64,000 nucleotides of DNA from Harmothoe impar (Eukaryota; Annelida; Polychaeta; Phyllodocida; Polynoidae). The position numbers and the translations under genes were made by a program. The DNA lies in contig OX381716.1 in NCBI GenBank assembly GCA_947462335.1, positions 4,460,438 to 4,524,437 of the forward strand, in the 5' to 3' direction. Shown in pieces: positions 39,075 to 50,922 of this stretch (positions within the stretch are counted from its first letter, which is position 1; every line of letters begins with the position of its first letter). Below the pieces are notes generated by a model. It was not told the DNA's origin, did not search any database, and worked only from the letters and a program-made list of their open reading frames with translations.

Positions 39075-39320
39075 AAGATACAGCTTCAAAAGGGAGTCTA
39101 GAATGACTCCCCTCTCTAGGGGAGTCCAGGTCGCCTAAGGGAGCCTAGGTGACTTTCTAGTTGACCTAAGGGAGTCACCTGGGTGAGTCATATAGCTCTC
39201 TGGGTCCCCCAGGTGACTCTCTTTGGCCAGCTAGAAAGACAGCTAGGCTCCCTCAGGCGACCTGGGGTCATTCTGGGGGCAACCTGGACTCCCTTTTGGC
39301 GCTGTTTCTTTTCTCTGTGT
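39075..39320. repeat. Foldback family F
   Basis: The ends 'cacagaaaaaagatacagcttcaaaagggagtc' and 'gactcccttttggcgctgtttcttttctctgtg' are inverted. The inner 'gtccaggtcgcctaaggg' and 'ccctcaggcgacctgg' are also inverted. Confidence 0.75.
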
Positions 39321-39590
39321 ATCCGCTTCCCAGAACCCCCTGATTCCTGGCAGTAGCCCCTACATCACACAGACAGTGTAACCCTTATCTGGCCGATCTC
39401 ACATCTCATGGAAAGTAGGTAGATAAACAGCCAATGTATGGGAAAAAGGTGTTAAAATCCTCATCTACAACAAAACTGGATAGATATTCAAAAATGCTTT
39501 GATAAATCAGATCAACAGTGTCCTACTACAATTATTGAAAAAAAAACCTGCAAAAAGTGACTTTTCCTAGTATATTGTCTTTCTATGTAG

Positions 39591-39652
39591 ACCCTCCGCA
39601 TCGCCCCTTAGCAACGAGAGAACTGCTCCAGCGGCTAGGTGTACAGCAGCAG
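39591..39652 (+). CDS. Putative host-gene exon D
   Basis: Good acceptor (TTGTCTTTCTATGTAG) and an open frame with ..PLATRELLQRLGVQQQ. The donor CAG|GTGTCT at 39653 is one choice. The frame stays open to about 39730, but from about 39690 the DNA is dispersed family D, so the exon must end before that. It is in phase with exon C. Product unknown. Confidence 0.3.
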
Positions 39653-39689
39653 GTGTCTGGTGTGCTGACAGTGGAACCGGACACCCCGG

Positions 39690-39900
39690 CTATAGCGATG
39701 ACTCTGGTTTCTCCGTATGGGCGGCCATGATAGTTCTGACCTCGCAATCTATCGTGAGACTTAGGCAGTGACCAGACACTCACACACCATAGCTTCCGGG
39801 GAACAGGCTACAATACGAGAGCAGAGCCAAGGTCTCACGAGATTGCTGATGTCAGGGTAAACACTGTGGCTGCGGGAACAAGTCGGATCCCGGTAGAGGC
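39690..39900 (+). repeat. Dispersed repeat family D, copy
   Basis: 'tatagcgatgactctggtttctccg', 'cagtgaccagacactcacacaccatagcttccggg' and 'gatcccggtagaggcctata' recur at 60185-60405. Inverted relatives lie at 27800-28045 and 49115-49310. Confidence 0.75.
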
Positions 39901-39959
39901 CTATACAAGCTGGCCATCAGACCCGGGTAAGGAGACAATGGTACAGTGTAGGTAACACA

Positions 39960-41165
39960 CTCCCGGCACCTCAGTGAGGGAAGGTGGTAGCTGAAAAGGT
40001 TTAAACTCAGTGAGGAAGGGTCGTAGCTGTAAATGTTCAAACTCAGTGGAGAAGGGTCGTAACTGTAAAGGTTCAAACTTAGTGGGGAAGGGTCGTAACT
40101 GTAAAGGTTCAAACTCAGTGGGGGAGGGTCGTAACTGTAAAGGTTCAAACTCAGTGGGGGAAGGTCGAAGTTGAAAAGGTTCAAACTCAGTGAGGAAGGG
40201 TCGTAACTGTAAAGGTTCAAACTCAGTGGGGGAAGGTCGAAGTTGAAAAGGTTCAAACTCAGTGAGGAAGGGTCGTAACTGTAAAGGTTCAAACTCAGTG
40301 GGGAAGGTCATAGCCTATGATAGGGACTCCAGAAAAAAAATAGAATTATTAAAAAGTCAATATTTTTTCTTTTATTATGTAGAACATAAGAAACATAATG
40401 TCAATCTTTTGGAATTGTCTTTCTATCTATCATAGAACCTGGGCAATCATCAGATATGTGCCAACAAAATCCACCAGGTTCCCCCAGTACATTTTCTATA
40501 TAATTGTTGGAGTCAATCTGAAAGGTGGTGGTGCCTATTTTTCTCAGGCAGGTGAGTGGGAGGTAGTTATGTAAGGGATTTGGAGGGCATCTGGAGTACT
40601 GGCCAGGCTGGGCCATGATTGACAGACCCTCTTAACATGATCACCCAATATACTGCAAATCACTTCAGTGGGTGTTGGAATAGAGTAAACAAATTGCCTT
40701 AATGACCCAATCATGATCATTTTGATGTTTTTGGCCCAGGAGCAGGTGAGAGCATCCTCTGATTGCTTCCATTTTTTAACACCATATAACAACATACTGG
40801 AAAATATCACATACCAAGAGCCAACAAGAGCCATTCATAACTTCATAGGGTTTCACCTGTGTCTTATATAGATAGCTGCACCAAAATACCAACCTGCTGT
40901 GTGGACTGTGCACAGGGGCGCACCTAGTGGATTCTGGGGTCCCTATCATAGCTGAAAAGGTGCAAACTCAGTGAGGAAGGTCATAGCTGAAAAGGTGCAA
41001 ACTCAGTGGAGAAGGGTCGTAGCTGAAAAGGTGCAAACTCAGTGGCGGAAGGTCGTAACTGAAAATGTTCAAACTCAGTGGGGGAAGGTCGTAGCTGAAA
41101 ATGCTCAAACTCAGTGGGGGAAGGTCGTAGCTGGAAAGGTTCAAACTCAGTGGGGAAGGTGTAGA
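39960..41165. repeat. Split minisatellite, 33-36 bp unit
   Basis: Units of 'aactcagtgggg(g)aaggtcgtaactg(t)aaaggttca' at 39985-40320 and again at 40940-41165. The 620-bp spacer between them is flanked by 'gtcatagc..gactcc' words on both sides and may be an insertion. The spacer has minus-strand ORFs that I cannot assign. Confidence 0.8.
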
Positions 41166-42219
41166 TAGCCACATTGTAGATAAAGATGAAACTCCACCCC
41201 TTTGATGTTTCATGTATGATAGCATTCTAAATATGATTATGTTTCTTGGAATGGAAATGTCTCAAAAATGGAGCTTTTCAGTTACGATCTCCACTGATTA
41301 TTATGTCATGTAAGATATACACGACTAGCCTATCGTGGTACCTCAGGTAGTCGGGGACTGATGATTCCCCAATCATGCACTCTCTGGAGTCGCCGGTCTA
41401 ACCACAATACATATCAACATATATGTATACTATGACATAGTACTGTACCTTATATTTGTAATAGTTTATGGCCATATCAGGATAAATACAAGGTTTTACA
41501 CAGTATATTGGCAAACATGTTTATATGTTTAGAACCCAACTACTGGTAAATTATTTGAGTTAAAAAAAACTGACATGTGACTGGACATTGGGTCCTGCTA
41601 CACTTGTGAATCTGCTGGACCGGTGGCATTTTAACAGGACATTGCCACTGTCTGCATGTTTTTGCAAAGACTGGCACTGCCGGCAACAAGATGGCGCCAC
41701 TGCCTCCCTCACCTAGACACCAGCAGGGGTGGCCTGGGGACTAACTGACCACCCCTACACTATTTACAGTATTGTGTGCCTAACCCCTTAGTGCCGGCAG
41801 AGTGCATTAATAAATACCATTGGTCATGATGATGCATGAATGTAGCCCTGGTGAGTGACCCCCCAGTGCTGCATCCATGCTGACCCTAATGGCTTGATAC
41901 CCTCCCGGTGTGCATGATACACGCAAGCAGCTCCAGTTAGTGTACTCGAATCAGGAGATTCGCACATTAAAGTACTGTGTAACATGTAAAGGGTTGACGC
42001 GTTATCGACACCTCATAACGGCACAGCCTCGAGATAATCAATATATACATTCAGCCCATGTCGGCCGAGCGTCAATGACGCTGCATTAATCCTCTGAATT
42101 AGATATGGCGCTAACCCGGCTACACAGGTACTGGAGGTGCATGGCAGCTACTGATGTTACAGCATTCAGGTCAATCAATCAACTCAACATTTCCTAGAAT
42201 CCATGTGCAAGTTAGGATA
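41166..42219. other. Mostly unrecognised
   Basis: TGATGCA-family words at 41820-41950. No gene. Confidence 0.4.
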
Positions 42220-42221
42220 GG

Positions 42222-42593
42222 GCTGTGTCTCACGGGATCTGGCCAATGTGATAGTCTTTGACCGGGTGCCATCTTTGACCGGATGCCGTCTTTGACCGGG
42301 TGCCATCTTTGACAGGGTGCCATCTTTGACCGGGTGCCATCTTTGACTGGGTGCCATCTTTAACCAGCTTGATAGAAAAAGAGTTTATTTAGGGCAGATG
42401 AAGATAAAAATGGGCTGAAAAGGTTGATGTTAATATATTGTTATAACACTTTAATTAGTAGTTAGTAGCCCATTTATATCTTCATCTGCCCTGAATAAAA
42501 CACTTTTCTATCAGCCGCTCAAAGATGGCACCAGGTCAAAGATGGCACCCCGTCAAAGACTATCACATTGGCTCCATCTCATGAGACACAGCC
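42222..42593. mobile_element. MITE-like foldback with internal GACCGGGTGCCATCTTT repeats
   Basis: The ends 'ggctgtgtctcacgggat..ggccaatgtgatagtctttgac' and 'gtcaaagactatcacattggc..atgagacacagcc' are inverted. Inner arms 'gatagaaaaagagttta..gggcagatgaagat' are also inverted. Five to six 17-bp tandem copies lie in the left arm. Confidence 0.8.
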
Positions 42594-45385
42594 ATAGGCA
42601 TTTGTGCAGCATAAAGTTTTGTATTTAGGTAGTATTCATCTAGGTATAAAACTACCTAAAAGGAGCCTAAACCCATGGGAGGTCAATTAAAGCTTCAAGT
42701 CTGGGTATTTAACAAATTCACCTTTTAGACCATAGGACATGTTTGACCCTTTAAGGTCAGCAAAGTTCTTTAATCCTTCAAGGACGGCATTTTGCTAATA
42801 AGCACAAGCATATTTCATTTCGCTGGGTATATATTTTTTCGGAATTCCCAGGAATTTGAGTTTATAACATACTTTATTCACATGGTGATATTCAAAGTAC
42901 GATACAAGTCAATGGAATCATATAAGGAAATATGTGATCCAAACATGTTATTACAGACATGGAATAAGGTATATAATCATATCTGCAGAACAGTATCAGT
43001 AACGTACAACCATAATCACATATAGGCAATAGAAGACAGCTATGTGCACAATTCTTTATACGCTACAGTATGGAATAAATACCTGCGAATAAGTCTTTTT
43101 TGCCACCTCCACGGTATGTACACTGTTGGCCTATATTTAGAGCCAGGCCGGGGGCCAGGAAGAGATCACAAAGGTTAAAAATAGCCCAGGACTTCTCAAA
43201 CTGAGGCATTATGGGTAATAAGGACGTCACAGGGACAGTCTTTAGCTGCTGGTCCTCCCTCATCCCCTGTAGTCACGTGACCTACCACTTGTATAAACTG
43301 TCTGTGTACAAGAGAGGGAACTCTTGTAACATGGTTGTCATAGTGGTGTAACATGACAGGGTGTGAACTCTGTAAGGGCAGCAGAGTGTTTTAATGCAGC
43401 ACTGACAAGTAACTCTACAGTGCTGCATTCATGCATCATGCTGACCTGCTTATAGGTATGATACACTCCTGAATGGGGCACTGTGCACCAACGCAGCACG
43501 GCGACCCTTCAGGGGTGTCTCAACCTCCTAAGGTAGGCATAATGTATGAATGCAGCCCTGGCGAGTTATTGCATTATAACGACCAAGAGCATGAGGCATT
43601 GGTGCATTTTGTTGTCCTTAAAGGGTTAAAGCTGGATGTCATAAGCACAGTGATGAGATTTATATCAATCTCGATAATGATTTATTGGTAAATAATTCCA
43701 ATATTCTGATTTATGTTAAATAATTAGCATAAATTATGCAAATATCACTAGCTCAAAATATATCAAATATTCAAAGTGCAATGAAATGCTCAATTTTGTT
43801 CGGAATTGTCCAATTTTTGGCTTAGTGTGCATATTATGAGCCCATTCTGACAGTTTTAAGCTATATGCGCAGAAAGCTGCGCAGGAGTCTATATTCAATG
43901 AGTAGCGATCAACCTTAAAGGGTTAAAGCTGCCTGTTATATGTAATGGAGTCGTCCTGAGCTGCCCCTTCATCCCCCCGTTAGGCAGCTCAGAATAACCT
44001 CAATGATGGATCCTTGTAAAACCCATCCCATAGAGTTGTGGAGGCGTACAATGCCGTTTACAGGCTACACTAAAACTATAATAGAATTTATAGGAACTGG
44101 GGAACTCCAGATGGCATTGGAGTGACGTATGGGGCTAGATAATGGAAGAGATGCAGACCTTGGGTTATAGATATTACGGAATTTTAAATTTGTGCCAATA
44201 AAGGCAACACTGTATGTGTAGGACTCTTTAGGTGGAAAAATTGTGTGACACATAACAAGGACAAAAAAGTCACAACAGGACTAACAACATTTAACATGAA
44301 TCAAAAATAGTGTAGGGGTGAAGGGCGAGATTTCTTAAACCTGATTTCTATGATGCGGGCGGTGAGGTCAAAATAAAAAGGTGTGCTTCAGGCAACATGT
44401 TCCAAAATGTTAGGGTAGATAGGTAGGATTTTTGAAAAATATGAATATTTTACAACAAAAAAAACAACAACAAATCTCCAAAATTCGGGGGGAAATATGC
44501 TACGGTCGGCTTTAAAAAAAAATTGGGGTCGGGTTGCCTGACACACCTTTCTTTTTTTTTTGGCCTGATGAGAAACCATTTTCTTTTTTTGAGTAACCAT
44601 ACAGTTAGTGTTTTACTGCTTACCAACATGCTTCACCAGCCTCACTTTCATCTGATGATCCCGGCACTACTTTTGTTGTTTTCAAAAGGAGGCAGATCAC
44701 ACACAGAGCTTACCCACGCAATAACAACGTAGATGGCAGCGCATATGGAGCAATCAGTAGCTCTAGTGCTATAGACAAAGGTGCACGACAGTAGACTGTA
44801 CTTATCTTTGATGTAGTGATTATTACACACCTGGTAGACAGAACTAAACTGAATTGTATGATATACACATAGCTTCTGTTGCAAGATATAGTGTGCTACC
44901 TCTGGATCACCTGTATGTAATCTGTCGAAGGTGTAGTATCTCGATACATTGTTGTCTGAGGCATATAGTATAATAATGTTGTTACCATCCTACCATCCAT
45001 TGGTTACTTACCCTTTGAACTGTCTCGTCACCTTTAGAAAATCACTTTAATAAAGATACGTCGTAAAGCGCCCTGGGCGCTAATAAAATTATTTTTATGG
45101 CATTTTAAGTACTTAAGACTTTCATTGTCTCCAAAATCGGGAAATCTGAGCTTTTGAAATAGAATGTAAAGCTGACGATCAATTCTAAGCGCCTTGATAT
45201 AAGGAGGGTGGGGTGAGGAGCGGGTAGAGAGGCTATAGAACATGAAGCAAGTAAGAGTGACCTTTTCAAAATAAAGTTGTCTTTACGTTGGTTTCAGCAG
45301 AATCCTAATACCGTTAGCTGTAAGGGCTACATATATGTGAACATCTCATATCAGGGGATTCACAGGATACTTATCTTTCAAATAG
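42594..45385. other. No gene seen
   Basis: TGATGCA palindromic words at 43365-43630. MITE family B copy at about 44370-44580. The remainder is AT-rich and unassigned. Confidence 0.45.
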
Positions 45386-45390
45386 AGTAT

Positions 45391-48300
45391 GTTGTTGTTG
45401 TTGTTGTTGTTGATATTTTTATTGGCGTACTAAAAATGTTACATGGGAACTTTTTCATTTAATAGCCAAAGATGAGAGTAGTATGTCTGGTAGGAGATAC
45501 GGCAGACACAATTATGTACAGATCGACAAATATATCACATTGTTACATTAGTCCAGTTTGTGGTGCCAAGGCACGCAGGTCAATGTCAAGATTTGAGTTT
45601 CTTGATGAAGTCTTTGTACGGTAGACGTTGAGTTTCCCCCGGTAGCTCGTCCCATAGTGGGGCGCCACGATACAGTGGGCTTTTGTCGTAGATCCCTTTC
45701 TTTGATCTGGGGATTTTCAATCGTACTTGGTTGTTACCGCGTAGTTCTCTAGCAGGAACGACGATGTTGTCTTGGGTTCTGGTCAGTTTATGTAGATACG
45801 CGAGGAGGCACCGATTCCTCATCGGAAGCAGCTTTGGTACATGGTTCCTTGTATGGAGCGCGTCAATGTTGACACCTCTCGGGTCCCTGATGCCCTCGCT
45901 GAGGCGGAGCGCATCGTTTTGGAGCGTCTGCAATTTTCTGATCGCCCATACTGGGCCTCCATCGACCACAAAACCACAGTAATCCATTATGCTGCGGATC
46001 ATAGTGGTGTAGACCTGAACTGTGGTCTTGGTGTCTGAGGCCCTTTTTATGCGCTTCAGCTGCCGCAGACGCGTGCGCACCAGATTGATTCTCTTTTTTA
46101 GATGTTGACCAAAGCCCAGGTAGCGGTCGATGGTGACTCCTAGGTAGGAGAACTGGGTCACTACGTCCAGAGGCTGGTTGTTTAAGTAGAGGGTCACGTT
46201 GTCGAGGTCTGGCGGTAGTCTTTGGGAGTACGACCACAGCACCTGTGTTTTGGTCGTATTGACGGTGAGCTTGTTTTTTGTGCACCAAGCTCCTACTCTA
46301 GTGAGGTCATCCTGTAGCAGTGCCCTTATCCGGTCTACGTCTCTTCCTGAAACGATCATTGCTAGGTCGTCGGCGTAGAGGAAGTACCTGGAGTTTAGGA
46401 TTACATCTTTCACATCATTGATGTATGCTACGAAGAGTAGCGGGCCGACTACAGACCCCTGTGGTACCCCTCTGTCCACAGGTAGGCTGGTCGAGAGTTG
46501 GTCGTTGGCCCTAGTTTGCTGTTTTCGTCCCTGTAGGTAGAAGCGTAGCCATTCGACAAACGCACCCCCCAAGCTGAATGATTCAAGCTTGTTCAGGAGT
46601 ATCAGGTGGTCGACCGTGTCAAAAGCCTTCCTCATATCGAGGAAGACCACGGCCGACCGCTGACCATTGTTGCGTGCGGAGTACATCTCGTGCAGTAAGG
46701 CGAAAACAGAATCACCGGTGCATCGGTGGGGCATGAAGCCTGATTGGAACGGGGTGATAATATCCTCCCTAAGAAGATGGTTCATCAGTTGCCGGTGAAC
46801 CACTTTTTCAGCGATCTTGTTACAAATGTTCAGGAGGCAGATAGGACGCCAATTACTGACATCCGAGAGTGGGCCACTTTTAGGTAGCGGCACAATGGTG
46901 CCGGTCTTCCAGATTGTTGGGATGCTCTGGCACAGAATTGAGCTGTTGATTAGAGCGCGGGCGGTGCTAGGGACCGCTTTGAGTGCATCCTGTATAACCT
47001 GAGATCTCACATGTTCAATGCTGGAGCTCTTTGAGGGTTTGATGGCGGACACAAGTTTTCTCAACTGTTCTTCAGTGGCACACTGAAGTTCACTCAGTTC
47101 ATACAGTCGGAGGTTGTCTACTGGGGCTGGGACATCACCGTTATTGATCACATCAAAGGCTGCGGCGAGCTCATTGCCAATGTTGCAGTAGTATGTGTTG
47201 ATGTGGTCTGCTGTTTGGTTTTTGGGTATTTCAATTCCTTGCCGGTCTTTCAGCTTGATTTCTTCGGCTCGCGGCATACCTCTCCAGAGGGTATTTATCA
47301 CTCCCCAGAATCTGCGGGGGTCGTCACGGTATCGGTCAAGGTTATCTAGCACCGCTTTGCGTCGATTGTTGGCGAGTTTCTGGTCAATCCTTCTCGTCAG
47401 GTCGGTGATGATAGCAATGTAGGGGTTGTATACCCCACGTCCGCGGGCCCTTCTAGACTTCTTGTAGGCACGTTTACGTCTCCTGATGTAGACCAGGACA
47501 TCTGGCGTGAATTCTGGACTTGAGGCACATTTAACAGTCCGCGTGGTAACAGGGCATGCATTGTCTAAGTACCGGGACACTGAGGAGATGACACGATGAT
47601 ACACAATTTCAGGATCATCCTGTTCAGTCAAGTCCTGGATACCATCAGCCAGCAGATACTCTACCATAGTCGTCTTGTCGTAGTTTTTGTAGGATCTTCC
47701 AGTGATTACTGTGGAGTGATGTTTAATCTTTTGTTGCTTCTTGATGACATAGATGGGGCTGTGGTCACTGATCTTATCGTCCATCAGTCCAACCTGCTTC
47801 ACATGATCCGCATTTGTATACACGTGGTCCAGCGTGGAGCACCCGTGTACGGGGTGACGATAAGTTGAGGCCGTCCTCAAGTAGGTCAGCCCGACGTCAT
47901 AGAGGAAGGTTGTCATGTGACGATACTTGGCTGTACGCTGGGCTCTGGTGTTCACGTTAAGATCGCCCATGATCCAAATCTCTCGGTTACCGACAATGGG
48001 AGAGCGCATCATGTCGGTGAGCTTTTTGTAGGCACGACTTACATTTCCACGCGGCGGTTTGTAGACGGTCAGAACGATACGTTGTTTCTGACCGGGGTAG
48101 GTGGTCAAAATCCCTACCACCTCAAGGTCACGGTTGGCTGCACATAGTTCCGGGCAGAGCACGGTGAAACAAGCGTACTCATATCTAACGTATAGGGCTA
48201 CACCACCCCCCCTGTGCCTTCTGCTGTTGGGGCGGTCGGTTCTGAATAGGGCCATGTTGGGCATGTTGACATGCACAGTGGCGATAGAGTCATTGAACCA

Positions 48301-48699
48301 GCTTTCTGAAACACCTATATAGTCTAATCCGTGGGCAAGCCTGGCCAGCTGGCCTATTTTGTGCTCCAGGCTCCTAGCATTCAGTGTCAGCAACTTGAGT
48401 CCCGACTCCAGTCTAAGATTGTCAAAGCTGAGGCGGGCCATCGTTGATTGGTGTTTGTCTAGTGATAAGTGTCGAGTGAGTGGCCGATAGGCCAAAGAAG
48501 TGCAGTTACTCAGGTACAGAGGTACAGTATGTACACTGAGTAAGGCCGGTCGGCGGGAGATTCCCAGTGTCCGGTCTAAATGGGGGAAGGCGGCTACTTG
48601 ATGTGTAGCCACAATTCCCTGATTGGTGCAAAGACAATATATAATATATGAACATGCGAGCGTGATCATTGGGTCACGACAGATTTCCAGACGAAACAC
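45391..48699 (-). mobile_element. Non-LTR retrotransposon (LINE), apparently near full length
   Basis: On the minus strand: one long ORF, a 195-bp 3' UTR ending AATAAAAATATC, then (AAC)n (45391-45412 on plus). A short microsatellite tail instead of poly(A) is common in CR1/L2-like LINEs. The 5' boundary is not clear, and no ORF1 is seen upstream to 49 kb. Confidence 0.85.
45586..48699 (-). CDS. LINE endonuclease/reverse transcriptase
   Basis: 1037 aa without a break. The true start may be a later Met (for example codon 87), since the first 90 residues resemble no domain. An APE-type endonuclease spans about 100-318 (LLTLNARSLEH, SESW, IMGDLNVN, SDHSPIYV). The reverse transcriptase spans about 600-860 (IVPLPKSG, NWRPICLLN, FQSGF, VVFLDMRKAFDTVDH, VPQGSVVGPLLF, YADD at 775-778). 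A C-terminal part ends PLWDELPGET..FIKKLKS. It copies its RNA at a nicked target. The CR1/L2/Jockey side of the LINE tree is likely; the clade is not certain. All catalytic motifs are present, so it could be active or recently so. Confidence 0.92.
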   Translation of the reverse strand: MFRLEICRDPMITLACSYIIYCLCTNQGIVATHQVAAFPHLDRTLGISRRPALLSVHTVPLYLSNCTSLAYRPLTRHLSLDKHQSTMARLSFDNLRLESGLKLLTLNARSLEHKIGQLARLAHGLDYIGVSESWFNDSIATVHVNMPNMALFRTDRPNSRRHRGGGVALYVRYEYACFTVLCPELCAANRDLEVVGILTTYPGQKQRIVLTVYKPPRGNVSRAYKKLTDMMRSPIVGNREIWIMGDLNVNTRAQRTAKYRHMTTFLYDVGLTYLRTASTYRHPVHGCSTLDHVYTNADHVKQVGLMDDKISDHSPIYVIKKQQKIKHHSTVITGRSYKNYDKTTMVEYLLADGIQDLTEQDDPEIVYHRVISSVSRYLDNACPVTTRTVKCASSPEFTPDVLVYIRRRKRAYKKSRRARGRGVYNPYIAIITDLTRRIDQKLANNRRKAVLDNLDRYRDDPRRFWGVINTLWRGMPRAEEIKLKDRQGIEIPKNQTADHINTYYCNIGNELAAAFDVINNGDVPAPVDNLRLYELSELQCATEEQLRKLVSAIKPSKSSSIEHVRSQVIQDALKAVPSTARALINSSILCQSIPTIWKTGTIVPLPKSGPLSDVSNWRPICLLNICNKIAEKVVHRQLMNHLLREDIITPFQSGFMPHRCTGDSVFALLHEMYSARNNGQRSAVVFLDMRKAFDTVDHLILLNKLESFSLGGAFVEWLRFYLQGRKQQTRANDQLSTSLPVDRGVPQGSVVGPLLFVAYINDVKDVILNSRYFLYADDLAMIVSGRDVDRIRALLQDDLTRVGAWCTKNKLTVNTTKTQVLWSYSQRLPPDLDNVTLYLNNQPLDVVTQFSYLGVTIDRYLGFGQHLKKRINLVRTRLRQLKRIKRASDTKTTVQVYTTMIRSIMDYCGFVVDGGPVWAIRKLQTLQNDALRLSEGIRDPRGVNIDALHTRNHVPKLLPMRNRCLLAYLHKLTRTQDNIVVPARELRGNNQVRLKIPRSKKGIYDKSPLYRGAPLWDELPGETQRLPYKDFIKKLKS

Positions 48700-48864
48700 A
48701 AATTAGTTTATAGGCACTCCTTTATTAAAGGAGAATGCAGGATTTTGAGGTTATAGTTATGTATTTGTTGGTCACACTTCAGAAATGTTCAAAAACTTTA
48801 TCAACAACTTTTATGAAAAGTCCCACTTTCTTGCTGCATTGTTGTGTAGTGGTGCACTGCTGTA
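48700..48864. other. LINE 5' flank, nothing recognised
   Basis: No target duplication could be identified by eye. Confidence 0.4.
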
Positions 48865-49087
48865 CATACTCTCGTTCCCAAATCCTTCCGAAGGAAGGCT
48901 CTTGGGACAGCCAAATGACCTTGAACTTGGGATTTTGCTGGGTCTGGGCAACCCCTGCTGGTTTCCTGTTCCTGTTCGCTGGTCCCAAGCTATCAGCAGG
49001 GGTTGCCCAGACCCAGCAAAATCCCACCATTTGGTAGTTACCAGAGCCTTCCTTCGGAGGGATTTGGGAACGAGAGTATGCTGTATA
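48865..49087. repeat. Foldback element
   Basis: Arms 'catactctcgttcccaaatcc', 'gccttccttcgga', 'gggattttgctgggtctggg' and 'caacccctgctg' have inverse partners, with the axis near 48975. ORFs across it on both strands are mirror artefacts. Confidence 0.85.
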
Positions 49088-49114
49088 GAGCATTGGACAT
49101 GTTCCCGCGACCAC

Positions 49115-49310
49115 TCAGTGTGTACACACTGACACCAGCAATCTCGTGAGACCTTGGTTCTGCTCTCGCATTGCAGCTTGTTTCCTGGAAGCTATGGCTG
49201 GTCACTGCCTAAATATCACTATACATTGCGAGCTCAGAACTAACATGGCTGCCCATATGGAGAAACCCGAATTATCACTATAGGGGGCAGTGCTATAAGC
49301 TGGCAGTAAT
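49115..49310 (-). repeat. Dispersed repeat family D, copy
   Basis: 'gttctgctctcgcattgcagcttgtttcctggaagctatgg', 'gaactaacatggctgcc' and 'tatggagaaacc' match the family in part. Confidence 0.55.
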
Positions 49311-49422
49311 GGTGACATAATGACAGAGACAGATAACGCTCAAGTAGCGGCCTGATATCTACACACTCCCAGCGCTATCACAGCAGTCCTTACTGATGGC
49401 AGCCAGAGAGCTGACTGATATA

Positions 49423-49453
49423 CACACTCTACTTACTGATAGCACCTACTCTG

Positions 49454-49516
<63 letters not shown>

Positions 49517-49547
49517 CGGTGCAGCGTAGGTGCTATCAGTAAGTAGA

Positions 49548-49620
<73 letters not shown>

Positions 49621-49630
49621 CACACACTCC
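49423..49630. repeat. (AT)n arrays inside an inverted repeat
   Basis: 'acactctacttactgatagcacctac.ctgcaccgat' and its inverse flank the first (AT)n (49457-49512). A second (AT)n follows at 49554-49618. A cruciform is possible. ORFs are artefacts. Confidence 0.85.
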
Positions 49631-50284
49631 ACTTATAGTACTACCGACATCATGCATGTATACATACATGCATTTTTGTGATTTGATTCTATGTAGATAT
49701 GTCAACCAAATGCATATCCTAGATAGTTCCCAATGAAAGTAAGAGAATTGCCATTGAATGTTAACATGGATGATATAAATAGAGCTGATGGGGAAAATGG
49801 GGATGTTGACATGTAAATAATTTCTAATAAAAAAATAAATACATTTAACCGTTCATAACATACATTAGGCCTTCCCGGTTAATTTTCCGTGGAGGTGTTC
49901 CATCCAGTCCGACAATTACTTCATATTTTACCAAGTGCTTTTACAATATTAGATATGTGGCTCCACCCACTTTTTGCTGCATAGATGACAGTCTATTAAC
50001 TAACTACATACCTAAAATTATGACAATGTACAAATGGATGAGGTACGATTAAAAAAAGAATTAATGATTTAACTGCCAGTATCCAATACCATGTCATATC
50101 TATCATAGAGAAAAAAGTGAAGGGGGGGGGTACAGTAAATATACAGAATTTGTTTTAGTTCCGTAGTTCCCAGACAGCTTGACCTTTCAAGGCTCCGTAT
50201 TTATTTATTCATAAAGGGTTTCAACGGAATACAGACCCTTTTGAGGTCAATCTGTCGGGCAAATACAAAACTTAAACAAATCCT
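49631..50284. other. Nothing recognised
   Basis: AT-rich spacer. Confidence 0.4.
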
Positions 50285-50385
50285 GTATACGTACCAGAAG
50301 TGAAGTACGGAGGTTTGAGGAAATACGGGGGCTGATTATCAGCTTTTGCGAAATACGAGGCTCAGTGTCTAGGCCTACCCGACTT
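50285..50385. repeat. Dispersed repeat, inverted copy of 900-1010
   Basis: 'tacggaggtttgaggaaatacgggggctg' and 'gaggctcagtgt'. Confidence 0.55.
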
Positions 50386-50597
50386 GATATTTCGTCAAAC
50401 CATTTAAAAATAAGAACAGCAATCGACACAATCCAGACAAGATGATTTATATGTATCAATATTAGTGTGCACATACAAATAGTTTTGCATATATTCTAAT
50501 ACCAAGAAGTAAATTGTAGAGAAAAATGTAGTGCAGAACTGCAGGGGGGAGGCAGCTGATCTCCCAGCAAGGTCCCACCAAGGACAACTAGGCATTG

Positions 50598-50922
50598 GAC
50601 AGAGGCGTAGGAAGCAAATCTTCATTGGGGGGGCCCAGAGGGGCCCAATCCAACCAGCCTTAAATATTGGCCTCCAATCATGACAGTGCGTGTACACGCT
50701 CATATAGGAATTGTATAGAAAAGTAGTATTTGAGCCCCCTTTAGTTCTGATTGGTGCCAGGCCCCAATATCCCTATGTGAAAAAAGGTACATTTTTTGAA
50801 ACTTTGTGTATTACATAATAGGGTCTTGGTAAATTTTGGGGGGGCCCCAAAATATATTCAGGCCCCCCTCCTCTGTGATTGGGGGGGCCCGCCCCCCCCC
50901 CCTTTTCCTACGCCACTGTTGG
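50598..50922. mobile_element. MITE with GGCGTAGGAA ends
   Basis: Ends 'aggcgtaggaagcaaatcttc..gggggggccc' and 'gggcccgcccccccccccttttcctacgcc' are inverted. Centre is AT-rich, with no ORF. Confidence 0.65.

Noticed and set aside
40401..40834. Minus-strand ORFs between the split minisatellite, faintly like a retrotransposon C-terminus
   Set aside because: No catalytic motif, and two frames are needed. Too weak to call.
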